Shown here: positions 1-10,484 of the stretch, piece by piece
How positions within the stretch are numbered: the stretch's first letter is position 1
How the letters are laid out: every line of letters starts with the position of its first letter
Origin: Phascolarctos cinereus
Taxonomy: Eukaryota; Chordata; Mammalia; Diprotodontia; Phascolarctidae
DNA length: 64,000 nucleotides
Reading direction: 5' to 3'
Assembly: GCF_002099425.1 (NCBI RefSeq)
Contig: NW_018343984.1
Location: 16,095,501 to 16,159,500 of the forward strand
Translations under genes and position numbers: made by a program
The notes under the pieces: model-generated
What the model saw: the letters and a program-made list of their open reading frames with translations, nothing else
Told to the model about the DNA's origin: nothing
Databases searched by the model: none

Positions 1-500
1 TGATGGACCAACATATAAAATGGAGTGTCATATGTGAGTCCAGTTTGGCTGAACTGCAAAGTGAGGGAAGGAGAATAATGCCCATTGAGATTGCAAAGAT
101 ATGTGGGGGCCAGGTTGGGTAGGGCTTTAATAGGTATGCAGAAGACTTGTGTTTTAAAGCTTGTGTTTTATCCTGGAGTTGGTGGAGTAGAGGAGTAACA
201 TTGTCAAATTTGCAGTGAAGGAAAATTACTTTGGTAGCAGTGTTAGGTTGAACTGGAGTAGTGAAAGATTTGAGGCATAGAGACCAACTAGGAGGCTACT
301 TCCAAAATGCAGGTGAGAGGTGATGAAAGTCTGACCTAAGGTCACAGTTATGTGAATGGAGAGAATGGGTTAGATGTGAGAAAAATTATGGAAGTAGAAA
401 TCACAAGATTTGTCAGCTGCTTAGATAAGTGGGGATAGAAATAACGTAGTCAAGGACAGTTCTGAGATTATAAACCTGGGAGACTACTAGGCTGGCAATA
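1..500 (-). mobile_element. L2 (LINE-2) fragment, antisense
   Basis: Reads as the reverse complement of the L2 ORF2 C-terminal and following region. Landmarks on the + strand are 'ccagtttggctgaactgc', 'gggccaggttgggtaggg', 'ggaggctacttccaaaatgc' and 'gtgagaggtgatgaaagtct', in the order expected for antisense L2. It is heavily diverged, with no open frame, and runs off the left edge of the window. Confidence 0.62.
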
Positions 501-900
501 TATTTGATAGAAAGAGATAAATTTGCAAGAGGAGAGTTTCTTCATCTGGGAGTTCCCTGCATCAAAGAACCAGTCCCTATCCCCAATGAATACTACTACT
601 AAACTGTGGTCCTATGACATACAATGATATCCCATCATTCATCTCCATAAGATTTTACAAATGAATTTAGATATATAATCACTCAAAATAGTTTGGCCTA
701 ATTATCCACATAAAAAAAATGTGGATGAAGAATGCTTATTATTCTGATAAGTCAGTAAACGAATAGCCCATAGTGCTGTGAAGCTATCCTCAAAGAGATA
801 TTTGATGAAAAAGGGAGGCTGGCTGGTCAGGTAGGAAGAGTGAGGACAATTGATGGATCATTTGCATCCTCCTTTGGTACCCACTCAATAGTAAGAAAAT
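501..900. other. No gene; faint SINE trace only
   Basis: At 540-600 'gggagttccctgcatc' resembles, in the opposite orientation, the CORE-SINE body seen at 2255-3530. The rest (600-900) is AT-rich DNA in which I recognise nothing. Confidence 0.4.
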
Positions 901-1049
901 CAAGGAGGACTGAAGAAGAGCCCTCCTCCCAAGGAAGATTTGGGTGATAACATAAGCAAGGGTGGTACAGGATTAGGGAGTAGATGTGTCATGATTTGTG
1001 TTACTGGATGAAACATGGATATTAAGGACATCATAGATCCACAAAAGCT

Positions 1050-1138
1050 GTTCTCTGTCTTTGTGTCTCTGTCTCTGTCTCTCTGTCTGTGTCTCACTCT
1101 GTGTCTCTCTGTATCTCTGTGTGTGTGTGTCTCTCTCT

Positions 1139-1180
<42 letters not shown>
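1050..1180. repeat. Compound (TCTCTG)n-(AC)n microsatellite
   Basis: A degenerate pyrimidine TCTCTG/TCTGTG tract runs into a clean AC tract at 1143-1180. The open frames across it on both strands are repeat translations (CVCVCV, THTHTH, SLSLSL) and not genes. Confidence 0.95.
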
Positions 1181-1183
<3 letters not shown>

Positions 1184-1204
1184 CCCTAACCAGGAAATGA
1201 ATCC

Positions 1205-1335
1205 TGGCCAGGGTGGGGAAAATGCCGAATCCTAGCCACAAGACTTTGCACAACGCTGCCTCACTTAGATCCAATTCACTTGAAAGTCAATCACCTTGTT
1301 AATGTCATGGTCCTCTTTGAGAATGAAGGACAAAG
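1205..1335 (-). mobile_element. Marsupial RTE-type SINE-like repeat, antisense
   Basis: The end 'gtcctctttgagaatgaagg' is the reverse complement of the signature start 'gtccttcattctcgaagag' of a repeat that also occurs at 4835, 27115, 32848 and 41920. The class name (RTE-mobilised SINE) is from memory and is uncertain; the shared family among the five sites is visible directly. Confidence 0.55.
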
Positions 1336-1350
1336 AACAATATGTATTAA

Positions 1351-1460
1351 AATACACACACACACATATATATATATATATAATATATATATATATATGT
1401 ACATATATATATATATATTTACATGGTACATATGTATCTATATATACATGTGTGTAATAA
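1351..1460. repeat. (CA)n/(TA)n microsatellite
   Basis: A short CA run passes into about 90 bp of alternating TA/TATG. This AT-rich dinucleotide DNA is prone to slippage and cruciform extrusion. Confidence 0.95.
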
Positions 1461-1559
1461 TTAAAAAAAATCTTTTCCCTACCTATGCTGGGAGATCTAC
1501 TTATTTAACATCTTCCAAAAGGTAGGTGATTAAAAACATGTACTATTTGATTCCTCTAA

Positions 1560-1815
1560 AAGCAATATTGAATGTTATATTGGTAAATATTTAACAAGTG
1601 GCTTTCTGGGAACTCAGAGCATATTTTAAAATTTAATCTGCATTAATAATATTTTCTCCCTCATCTTGTAAAGTCCAGACAACCAACAAAACAATAAACC
1701 AAGCCATGATTTGCAGCATTTGTCAGTTTCTGAGGTATAAGTGCTCACACTGAAAACTTAATAATCAGGTCTTATGAGTTAGTTTGAGCCGGTTCCCTGC
1801 TCATAACCCACATAT
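1560..1815. repeat. Unclassified interspersed repeat, family X, copy A
   Basis: Shares ordered blocks with 53335-53590 and 54815-55015: 'tttaatctgcattaa', 'ttttctccc', 'gatttgcagcatttgtca', 'tgctcacactgaaaa' and a following 'cttatgagtt'. The core is about 190 bp, and weaker similarity extends 60 bp upstream ('tatttaacaagtggct'). I cannot assign a family; a mammal-wide hAT-type DNA transposon is possible. Inter-copy identity looks like roughly 70-80% by eye. Confidence 0.6.
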
Positions 1816-2254
1816 GAAATAGCCAAAGATTCGATAATAAGCAATATTTGCTGCTCTTCAAAACCCTCCATCTTTAATAGCAACAAGATACAATATCCAT
1901 GAAATGCTATGCTCCAGACTCAGTCAGAAAGAGTCAATTGTAAAAGGAAGTTTCATGACTAATTCATAAGGTTAGTTTGAGCAGCAGCCCACCAAGCATT
2001 CTACATTTAGAGAAAACAACAAACATACCAACAAGCTGGTGAGGACACGAAATGGAAAGCTATACACCAAAATCTGTAAAGAAATGACAGGAAGCTGATA
2101 CCTGGAAGTTCATTATCAAATGAAGAAATTTCCTGTCTGATCTATTTCACTAAGTCTGCAGCCTTATTGATCAGAACCACTTTGAAACAGCACAGAATTT
2201 TATAGACCCCTCTTTGAGAGTAGGTTACTATTGGTATCAGTTTGTGGGTATGGA
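1816..2254. other. No recognised feature
   Basis: AT-rich, mostly non-repetitive-looking DNA. I see no open frame, known repeat or regulatory signature that I can support. Confidence 0.4.
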
Positions 2255-2500
2255 CTGGGAACTGAGATTTCATTGATATAGGGAACTCCCACATGAGGAA
2301 AACCCCTGTACCAAAGTAGGTTGGTACCGAGAATACTGAGAAGTTAAGTGATTTTCTCAGTCATGTAGTTTAGTGACTCACCTCATCACTAGGTCACTTA
2401 GTCACTTAGGTCAAGCTGTCCCATCAGAAGCAGAACTTGCACCTGGGTCCTCCTTGCTCCAAGGTTAGATCTCTATATATTACATCATAGCCCTCTCTCC
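2255..2500 (-). mobile_element. Old CORE-SINE (MIR/THER-like), antisense
   Basis: The block order 'gatttcattgatataggg', 'aactcccacatgaggaaa', 'gaagttaagtgattttctca', 'cagaacttgcacctgggt' matches the antisense CORE-SINE body that recurs at 2785 and 3310. There is an internal duplication around 'actcacctcatcactaggtc'. It is strongly diverged. Confidence 0.5.
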
Positions 2501-2559
2501 AGGAGTCTACTGGGGAGGTGGGAGTAGGGGCAGGGATGGCACAAAGTTGCTATATATTC

Positions 2560-2735
2560 AGTAATACTCAAGTGAATCCGTATGTTAATAATCATAACAG
2601 TACATACATATGGAAGAATACATTAGTGGACAAGACATTATCTATTCACTCTATAAATAGTATATATGACTGTTCACATATTTGCATATGAATTTGAGGG
2701 GGTATGCATCCTACAAATTGGGAACCACTGTTACA
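2560..2735. mobile_element. Possible hAT-type MITE remnant
   Basis: The right edge 'aattgggaaccactgt' is the reverse complement of a typical hAT/Charlie terminus (cagtggttcccaa). I could not identify the opposite end or a target duplication, so the left boundary is a guess. Confidence 0.28.
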
Positions 2736-2784
2736 TAGCAAACACCAGCGTGTCCTCCTTGAATGCCCTACCTTGTACTTAATG

Positions 2785-2905
2785 GAGTGGTGATTTCATC
2801 AGAGTCGGTAATCCATCCACTGACACTGATAGCAGCCCTTCCATCACTTGGTAGACAGTCTTAGAGAGTTTCCGTGACTAAGAATATTATCACCTTATAG
2901 CCAAG
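2785..2905 (-). mobile_element. Old CORE-SINE (MIR/THER-like), antisense, partial
   Basis: 'gtgatttcatcagagtcgg' followed by 'gacagtcttagagagtttcc' parallels the 3310-3530 copy ('gccttagagagttggttg'). Downstream (2905-3090) lies AT-poor DNA that looks repetitive but that I cannot name. Confidence 0.45.
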
Positions 2906-3309
2906 CTGGCAATGAGTGTCTTCGAGTGTAACTAAGCCAGTCCTCAGATGACAGGCAAAAAGTTGATCCCCAGCCCTACCTCAAAGCCTTTCCAGGTTGG
3001 TAGGAGGTGTCTGAGTTTGCATTTCTTGGCAAGATTTAAAGAATCCAGAGTGGTATCCACAGCACAGTGAAACATTGAGAGAATACTTGAGCTTGGACAT
3101 GGTTTCTATGTACATAAGCTTAGCAGATTTAGTTTGGGAGAGTGTTTCTCACTCAGTAGGCTGAGGACCTCTGAGGGGACATGTAGTTATTGAAAGGGGT
3201 CCATGAATCTATATGTGGATAAAATATTGCCATGTTGATCTTCTTCTGCTCCAACAAAATATGTCACACGAGTTGTGTTGTGCCGTGTTTTGTTGCTTGG
3301 TTTAGATCT

Positions 3310-3530
3310 GTGAGTTCATTTATGTAGGGAATTCTCAGCACAGAAACTCCCTTTGCCAATGCAGACCAGCAACTCATCTGCAACCTAGAGCCTTAGAGAG
3401 TTGGTTGGGACCCTGAGAGGCTCGGGGACTGGTGATATTCATATCGCCAAGCTACGTCCAAGGCAGGACCTGAACCCATGCCTCCTATATCTGAGGCTGA
3501 CTCTTCATTCATCACATCATGCTCTTTGTC
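3310..3530 (-). mobile_element. Old CORE-SINE (MIR/THER-like), antisense
   Basis: Landmarks are 'atgtagggaattctcagc', 'accagcaactcatctgcaac', 'ccttagagagttggttggg' and 'ggcaggacctgaacccatg'. The last is the reverse complement of the tRNA-like B-box region. This is the best preserved of the cluster in the first 3.5 kb. Confidence 0.6.
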
Positions 3531-3534
3531 ATGA

Positions 3535-4030
3535 AGCATGAATTAGTAAAATAAGCACACCTGTAGCCTGCAAAACTAATGTTCAGACATTCATACATTA
3601 TCATTCTTGATGGTATCTATTCATAAAATACAGCATTCATTTAAACATGCTACTGAATTCATTGTAGCACTTTCACTATGTTACTTTTTCAATCAATGGA
3701 TACTAATAGAAAAATAATGATCACATAAGTCTCTATGAATTTTTTTATGCTAAAAAGGAAAACATATTCCAAAATGTTGACAGCCAGTGGTAAAGGTTTA
3801 TCTCCCTTCTCATATAATTTAAACACCCAACATAAAGCCATCACAATTCAAATTGTAGTTAGGAAACAACAAATTTTAAGCAATACATTAAGTTCATTCT
3901 AATAATAAACCTTACTATATGAGAATACATGAAGAATCTATGATTTGGATAGCCTAGGACTCTTAGTGTATGACCCTGTATCTCCTAGTGAAGGTCTAGC
4001 CTTAGCAGAAATGTCCTGGGAAACTATTTG
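3535..4030. other. No recognised feature
   Basis: AT-rich DNA with no open frame of note and no repeat that I recognise. Confidence 0.4.
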
Positions 4031-4034
4031 AGAA

Positions 4035-4140
4035 GGTGAATTTAAACAGGTTAAATCTGTTACCCAGGCTCACACAGACAATAGCAGTCAGAGGTGGACT
4101 GTGAAAACAGGTCTTCCTAAATACAATCCTAGAACTTAGC
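4035..4140 (-). mobile_element. MIR fragment, antisense
   Basis: 'ttacccaggctcacacagac' and 'acaggtcttcctaaatac' are decayed forms of the MIR antisense core (gtcacacagctagtaagtg ... caggtcttcctgactc). Confidence 0.45.
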
Positions 4141-4314
4141 ACCATATTTGCAAGAAAAAATGTATGTATTTCTCCATGAATTTTTCCCTTCTTCCTCCAA
4201 TTAGAAATGATCTCTGAATCATCTAATATTATAAAACTTAATACTACTCTTCAGCCTTTACTAACGTACCTAATTTATAATATAGTTATCTGTGGAAATA
4301 CTCTATCTTCTCAG

Positions 4315-4410
4315 ACTAGATTGTAAGCTCCCTGAGGGCAGAAACCTGGGTCTCATTAATTTTGTAGATTACACAGTAAGACACAATGCCCATAGTAAAT
4401 GTGCATCTGT
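4315..4410 (+). mobile_element. L2 3' end
   Basis: 'agattgtaagctccctgagg' followed by 'cagaaacctgggtctc' and 'catagtaaatg' is the standard L2 3' terminal region. Confidence 0.6.
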
Positions 4411-4484
4411 AAAATGGGCCTAAGGCAAGCTGTCATCACCTATATCACTAAGGACTGAATAAAAGAATATTATAAAATTACAGA

Positions 4485-4625
4485 TACAGAAGTGGAAGAG
4501 AATTTAGAGTCCATTTAGTCCTACTCCCTTCATTTTACAGGTGATTAACTGGGGCTAAAAAGGTCATACCCGTAGAAAGTGTCAAAGGGGGAATTTGAAC
4601 CCAGATCCTCAGGCTCAGAGGATTC
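4485..4625 (-). mobile_element. MIR-type SINE, antisense
   Basis: 'cttcattttacaggtgatta', 'aactggggctaaaaaggtca' and 'gaatttgaacccagatcctc' follow the antisense MIR order. A (CAT)n tract lies just downstream. Confidence 0.65.
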
Positions 4626-4689
4626 TTTCTGCTTAGCAAAGTATGAAGTGTTTTATAAATGCCAACTAGCATCGTCTTTATCATTTTTC

Positions 4690-4694
4690 CATTG

Positions 4695-4743
<49 letters not shown>

Positions 4744-4762
4744 TATCATCATTATAATAAGC
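4690..4762. repeat. (ATC)n trinucleotide microsatellite
   Basis: About 18 near-perfect cat/atc units, giving a poly-histidine frame on the + strand. Such tracts typically grow from the 3' tail of marsupial MIR3-like SINEs (compare 44545 and 44862). Confidence 0.95.
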
Positions 4763-4834
4763 AGTTAGTTATATTTTGGTCAAATAAATGAATGTGGAGT
4801 ATTTGTGCCTGACCTGTGGTAGAGCCTTCTGAGC

Positions 4835-4935
4835 TCCTACCGGTCTGATCAGCCACAGTAAGACACACTGCAATTTGACTCCTAACGCAGTGATGTCACC
4901 TGGGTCCTCTTTGAGAATGAAGGACAACACTCAAC
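4835..4935 (-). mobile_element. Marsupial RTE-type SINE-like repeat, antisense
   Basis: 'tgatgtcacctgggtcctct' and 'ttgagaatgaaggacaac' match the antisense of the family copies at 27115, 32848 and 41920. It is truncated. Confidence 0.55.
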
Positions 4936-5024
4936 TAAATGAATGCATAATAGTGTATCCACTTGTATAGAAAATAGAGAAGCACCATATAGCGATACAG
5001 AAGGGAAAATGAGCAGCTAATTCA

Positions 5025-5230
5025 TAATAATAGCTAGCCTTCACGTAGCACTTTAAGGTTTACATGTGCTGTATCAGTTAATCCTACCAGCAACCCTGTG
5101 AGGCAGGTACTATTATATTACCCCCATTTTACAGATGAGGCAACTTGTTCAGGGTCTTGTGATGTCTGACTCAGTAATTTATGCTCAGGCTTTCCTGGGT
5201 CCAAGTTCAGTGCTCTGCATAGCTGCCCAA
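5025..5230 (-). mobile_element. MIR, antisense, fairly complete
   Basis: Ordered blocks are 'cactttaaggtttacatgtg', 'caaccctgtgaggcaggtac', 'cccattttacagatgaggca' and 'gttcagtgctctgcatagc'. This is the classic antisense MIR layout over about 200 bp. Confidence 0.78.
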
Positions 5231-5384
5231 ATATTTAGGCTTTGGAGTAACTCAGTTAATGGCATCTTCTGCAAGTAGCCTCTCCCAGTCCCCCTAAATG
5301 GGAGCCTTCCTCATTCAGGTAGCCTCCCACATACTCTAGATGTACGGTGCATATACCTATTTCTGTGCATTTTCTTTCCTCCAC

Positions 5385-5490
5385 CAGGATGGGCCTCACT
5401 GAGGCCATTCCCTTTGGGTTTATCATAGTACCTGGCATATAGTAAGGTGCTTAATGAATGCCTGCTAATTGATCAATTGACTGATTCCAA
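5385..5490 (+). mobile_element. L2 3' end
   Basis: 'tagtacctggcatatagtaa' and 'gtgcttaatgaatgcctgct' followed by 'attgatcaattgact' is the L2 3' terminus with its short direct-repeat tail. Confidence 0.65.
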
Positions 5491-5494
5491 TAAT

Positions 5495-6380
5495 TTTACA
5501 GGATTCAGAAAAGGGTCTCTTTTTTTCCTTTTGGATGTTGGATTATGGCCATTTTCTTTTTATTCTAGGAAGTTTCCCCTCATTTGTACTGTCAACCTAG
5601 GTGTGCATACAGTATCTAACAAAAATGGCTCACAAAGTCATTTCCCTATATGGACAGCTAAAATACAGGACTAAGTGCTCAATAAAATGTTAAGTAAGAC
5701 CCAGAATTAGAAGAAGGTAAACAGGTTTAATGATCGTCAGAACTAACCTTAAGCACACAGGACATCAGCCATCTCCTAATAAATTACAGCAGAAAATGAT
5801 TTAGGGATGGTCTCCAAACTCCCTCAGTTAAAGCATTACTCCTCTAAGGGGTCATCGGCAAATTTTAAAATAATATCCTATTACTCTTTCTCTATCCTCC
5901 ACTACAGATGTTATCTGCTAAACTGTAGCCAAAGTTGTAAATGAATAAACCAACCAAAAAGCCCTTGGGGAAAAGTCCTTAATCTACACCATGGCAATTT
6001 CATAGCTTGGAAAACAAATGTTTGCAAAATAAACTTTTGTTTTTTGCAAAAAGTAACACTAGTAAGGCAATCTTTGTTGCACTTCTGTTATGTACATATA
6101 GTTCTTGCTACCAAGAGAGATTCATTCTGACTGCCAGGAGCCTGGGGAAGCCCTGTTTCAATCTCAAATCACTAGTGATCTTTTAAGTTACTTCTTCTCT
6201 GTCCCTCAATTTCCCCTCTGTTAGGAAAAAAAATATATATATTGTGTTGGGGTGGGGGGAGTGGGGAGTAGGAGAAATAATACCATCCATTCCTTCCTGC
6301 CTGTGGGCATCCTGTGAAGATAAAATGAAAGTTAAGTATGAATTCTTCAGGAGAAAGGTATTATATAAATCCACCTTTCA
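5495..6380. other. Repeat-poor AT-rich stretch
   Basis: No repeat family or gene recognised. It includes a T-rich segment near 5520 and a G-rich patch at 6246-6272. No splice-bounded open frame stands out. Confidence 0.4.
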
Positions 6381-6384
6381 GAAT

Positions 6385-6480
6385 CTTCCTTTTCCTTGAA
6401 GGCTCAGCTGCTATCTCCTCTATGATTCCACAACTGAAAGTGTTGTCTGTCTTCTTGCTTTCCTAAACCATTATCATACC
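6385..6480 (+). mobile_element. L2 3'UTR fragment
   Basis: 'ttccttgaaggctcagctgc' followed by 'tatctcctctatgattcc' matches the L2 segment downstream of ORF2. It probably belongs with 6770-6960. Confidence 0.5.
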
Positions 6481-6661
6481 ATGAGAAATGACAAAAGGAA
6501 GAATTAAGAGAAATCTGGGAGATCTGTATGACCTTATGAAGAGTGAAATTAGCAGTAGAGAGGTGGGAGGACATGGGAGCAGAATGGTATATACAATGCA
6601 ACAGGAAGACATTTTGTTGGTCAGTTGTGCTTATCTGTTTTTTTGTGTGTTACAAGAAGGA

Positions 6662-6663
<2 letters not shown>

Positions 6664-6707
<44 letters not shown>

Positions 6708-6710
6708 ATC
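6664..6710. repeat. (GT)n microsatellite
   Basis: About 22 uninterrupted GT units. Two + strand frames crossing it are repeat translations. Confidence 0.97.
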
Positions 6711-6769
6711 AGTGTATCTGTATGTATATTGAGAAAAACCAGTATAAATATAGTTTCCTTGACATAGAA

Positions 6770-6960
6770 GACTTTGTCTGATCCCTGTTTGGCCCTCATC
6801 TCATCTTTTCTGGTATTTATTTATCTATGCACACATTAATTGTTGGATAGTGGAATGTAAGTTCAAGGTGGGCTTGCACTTTTTCATTGTTGTCTTATGT
6901 CTCTACTACCAAGCAAAGTAGGTACGTGAGAAATTTTTGAATTATAATTGCTTAGCATCC
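6770..6960 (+). mobile_element. L2 3'UTR fragment
   Basis: 'atctatgcacacattaattg', 'gtggaatgtaagttcaaggt' and 'ctactaccaagcaaagtagg' are a decayed L2 3' region. Confidence 0.5.
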
Positions 6961-7584
6961 TCTTGGGGATTCACTGCTTCCACTGAGATATTTTAGAGAA
7001 AACATGAAGCCAGTTCTAGGCTCTCCAGGATCAAAGCCCAATACAAACCGTAAGGAAAGCCCAAGGCCCAGGCTGTTGACAGTTCGCTGTGAACTCTGTT
7101 TTCCTGGTCAGGTTGTTCTGTGAGGAGAGAGAGCTGTATGGACAGCTGCGATCGGCAAACAAGCGACTTCATAAGGTAACACCAGATGCAGCAGGAAAAG
7201 GAGAATGTGCCAAATCACCTGCTTTATGACAAAGGTGAGGGATGCCAAATGAATGTTTCAGGTAAAGAATGTGTCCCTTAAACATGGCACCCTCACATCT
7301 CTACTTCTCTGTGGCTTTATTTATAATATTTGTCCTCAGCACCTGAAATGCCTTCTCCTGTAGGAGAACTTAACCAGATTCTACCCCAACATTGGTTTAC
7401 CAACCCTACCCTGACTACCACCCACTTCTTCTGTTCCTATCCACATGCTGATTAAGACTGCAGGAAAAACAGTGCTGGCTGGGTCTAATATTAATCTATA
7501 TGATATGGTTTTATCTGGGTCATCATTCAAGACCCTTTTACTTTTCCATGACTGACTCCCTATCACAGCCCCTGTGTCCAATCA

Positions 7585-7905
7585 ACTCTGTCACTTTCTA
7601 CCTGCATGACTTTGGACAAGTGACCTGCCCACTGTAAAATAATGAGGTTGGCCTAGAATCAGGGGTGGGGAACCTGTGACCTCAAGGCCACATGTGGCCC
7701 TCTAGGTCCTCAAGTGTGGCCCTTTGACTGAATCCAAACTTCACAGAACAAATCCCCTTAATAAAAGTATTTGTTCTGTAAATCTTAGCCTCAATCACAA
7801 GGCCACACCCAATGATCCAGAAGGCTGGGTCCTGGAGGCTGCTGGTTCCCCACCAATGGAGATGGTCCCTGACGTTCCTTCTAGTTCTAAATCTGTAATC
7901 CTCTC
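7585..7905 (+). mobile_element. THER1/MIR-like SINE split by a MITE
   Basis: The left part (7585-7659) reads 'gcatgactttggacaagtga ... aatgaggttggcctagaat'. The right part (7857-7905) resumes with 'ttccttctagttctaaatct', the 3' end of the same SINE type. The 7660-7856 segment interrupts it. Confidence 0.6.
7660..7856. mobile_element. hAT-type MITE inserted in a SINE
   Basis: The left end starts 'caggggtggggaacctgtga' and the right end finishes 'ggctgctggttccccacc', giving inverted termini with the hAT-like CAGGGGTGG start. 'ccacatgtggccctctaggt' on the left mirrors 'ccagaaggctgggtcctgga' on the right. There is no transposase; the element is non-autonomous and about 195 bp. The interruption of a continuous SINE supports transposition. 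I could not fix the 8-bp target duplication exactly. Confidence 0.75.
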
Positions 7906-8325
7906 CTCAAGCCACCTATACCACCCCATGCTTCCCCACATCTAGATCTCCTTACAGAGAAAACAGAGGCCATCTGTTGAGGGATCCCTCTTCTAATCAA
8001 GGTTAAACTTTAAAACCCTTCAACCATAAGGCCATTCTGTCCTCCTGAGGCTTAAATGAAGAAGAGATCCTTCTCCTTCCAAAGTCCACACGTTCTCTTT
8101 CTGCCTTTGACCTAATCTTCTCTTATCTGCACTAAGAATTTACCTCTTTGATGAAATTCCCATTCAAACATCAGTCTTTATGCATTGACTTCTTCTCTGC
8201 CACCTAAGAGCATGACCAGATATCATCCATCCCTGGAAGACTTTGGCTTGACCCTAGCATTCCCTCAAGCTCTCTTTCTATAGCTATCATCCCTTTTACA
8301 ATCATGTTTATAAAAATCCTGCACT
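7906..8325. other. No recognised feature (possible L2 upstream part)
   Basis: C/T-rich DNA that leads into the L2 at 8330. Some of it is probably eroded L2 ORF2, but I cannot align it by eye. Confidence 0.35.
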
Positions 8326-8329
8326 TGGC

Positions 8330-9560
8330 ACTTCCATTTCCTCCTGTCTCCCTAACTTCCTCAATCCTCTGTCCTCTGGCTTTTAGTGCCATCCCTCTGA
8401 AGCTTCTTTTACCAAGGTAATGAATGCTAAATCATTCAAAGATTTTTTTCTCAGTCCTCATACTTCTTGACCCCTCTGCAGTATTTGACACTGGGGATGA
8501 CATTCTCCTTTTGGCCACACTCTTTTCTCTAAATTTCTTTATCCTGCTTTCTCTTTCTTCTTCCCATTTTATTTATGGCATCGATGCTTGGGTGTACCAC
8601 CAGGTATCTGCCCTGGAACGTTTCCTTTTCTCTCTAAGTAATCTAATGGGAATTCATGGATTCAATTATCATTTCTGTTCAAATAACTGACACATATCTG
8701 TATCCAGCCTTAATTTCTCTTCTGAGTATCAATTCCACATCACCAACTGCCCACTAAACAGCCCCAAATGGATGTTCCCCATTTGTCTCAAACTCTGCAA
8801 GTTTGCCACAGAAGTCATTATTTTTTCTCTCCTGCTACTCTTTCTAACTTCTTTATTTTCATTAAAGTCACCCCTATTCTTTTTCTAGTCACTCTAGCTC
8901 ACAAACTTAAGTTATTATTAGTTCTTCATAATCTGTAACTCCCATATTTAATCAGTGGCCACATCTTGTTCACCCTCCCATCTAGATCATCTTTTGAATC
9001 AGTCTCCTCTTCACCCTTACAACTACCATCCAAGTTTAAGTCCTCATCACCTCTCACCTGAACTTAAAATGACCTTCTGATCAGTCCCTCCACTGTCCCC
9101 TCTTTCCAATACATCCTCCCCACATCTAGAAAATTGATATTCATAAAGCAGGAATCTGATCATATCATCCCCTTACTCAAGAAACTTTGATGATTCCTTT
9201 TTGCCTCCAGGATAAAATACATATGCCTTGACTTGGAATTTAACCACCTTTTACAGTCTAGCTCCTCTCCAGACTGATTTTAGAGTCTTCCCTCTCTTGT
9301 AGCCTCAATTCCAGTCAAACTGCCCCCCCCCTTGCTATTCCCTAATACAATGCATTCATTCCATCTTCTTCTTCTCTGACTTTCCCACAATTTTTCTGCT
9401 ATGGACATCTTCTCCATTTCCATCTCTGTCTCTTAGAATCTCTAGCTCCATTCCAGGCTCAACTCAAATTCCACTTTTTCTGAACCCCTTGTTAGTGACC
9501 TCGTCCCCATTTGAAGTTGAATTTTACTTATTTTATATGTGTTTTTTTTAATGCACTCAT
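8330..9560 (+). mobile_element. L2 ORF2 reverse transcriptase and 3' region, decayed
   Basis: The + strand frame from 8424 contains FFSVLILLDPSAVFDTGDD, the degenerate L2 RT block FSVLILLDLSAAFDTVDH, then LLLATLFSL and MGIHGFNYHF, the lead-in to the lost YADD box. Further on, 'cttactcaagaaactttgat' and 'ggataaaatacatatgcc' are the C-terminal WLP region, and 'ctccattccaggctcaact' is 3'UTR. Multiple stops and frameshifts mark an ancient copy. This is one of the longest L2 copies here. Confidence 0.8.
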
Positions 9561-9599
9561 CTTTGTACATGTTGCTCCTTATGGAAGTAAAATATAAGC

Positions 9600-10310
9600 T
9601 CCTTTATAGTAGCGACTATTTTGTTTTTGCCCGGGCTAGCCATGTATTCACTTCTTTCTGGACTCCACTCCTCATTCTCCTGCTACACTTTTTCTACAAT
9701 ACCCCCAAAGATCTCCTCACCCTGGAAGCCAGCTCCAGCCCTGGACACTTTGGAACTATTCTCCATTCTTGGGTTCTCTCCCTCTGATTGACTGATTCTT
9801 CCTGACACCTCCATTTTAAGGAGATTTTTCCAAGCCATCCATGTCTTCATTCCTCTCTAGACCTTTCTCTACAATGCCCCTACCCAATACTTTCATCCCT
9901 CCAATTTCCAGATTCCTTTTATGTATTGTCTTTTCTCATTAGAATGTAAGCTCCATGAGGGCAGGGACCGTCTTTCTGCTTGCATTTGTATCACTGGAGT
10001 GGCTTATTTTGAGTTTCACTCACAACTCAGAAGAATTGCGTGTCTAGCCATGTCTCCCCCAACTGGAATTTATAAAATTATGTTCTTGAACTCAAGGACA
10101 AGACTTTTCATCTCTCTACAAAGTTTTGTCTTATTAGATTCAGGCCAGTGTTCTAAATTGGCAAGCTTTTTTAGGATCTTGACACTGTAATCCAGCACAA
10201 TGCTCGGCACATAGTAAGCACGTAATAAACGCTTGTTGGCAGGTTGGCTGGGCTCATCCCCAGAGCCTAGTACGGTGCCAATCATATAGTGGTGCTTGAT
10301 AACTACTAGT
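9600..10310 (+). mobile_element. L2 3' end split by family Y repeat
   Basis: 'cattagaatgtaagctccat' and 'gagggcagggaccgtctttc' stop at 'gcatttgta' (about 9990). The expected continuation 'agcacaatgctcggcacata' appears only at 10194, so about 200 bp are inserted. A second decayed L2 tail follows at 10255-10310. Confidence 0.75.
9991..10196. repeat. Unclassified interspersed repeat, family Y, copy 1
   Basis: Inserted inside an L2 3' end. It shares long blocks with 11245-11466: 'ctcccccaactggaattt', 'tctctacaaagttttgtc', 'ttattagattcaggccagt' and 'ttctaaattggca'. Both copies begin near 'gtatcact' and end 'ctgtaatccagca'. It has no coding capacity. It may be a MITE or a SINE; the termini show only weak inverted similarity. 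Confidence 0.7.
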
Positions 10311-10484
10311 TGGATTGAATATTCCCAAGTGCATTACTCTCATCTAATCTAAACTTTTTATTATATATATCTATCCCTCTCATGTTTATCACCATTAATA
10401 AATATTTTTTGAGAGCCCACTATTTATAAGGTATGTTTTAACACTTACTCATACTCTGTTTAGTAGTTTTTATAATCATTTCCT

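Noticed and set aside
900-1274. 124-codon minus-strand frame
   Set aside because: The core is a translation of the CT/AC microsatellite (CVCVCV, RDRDRDTK); no domain.
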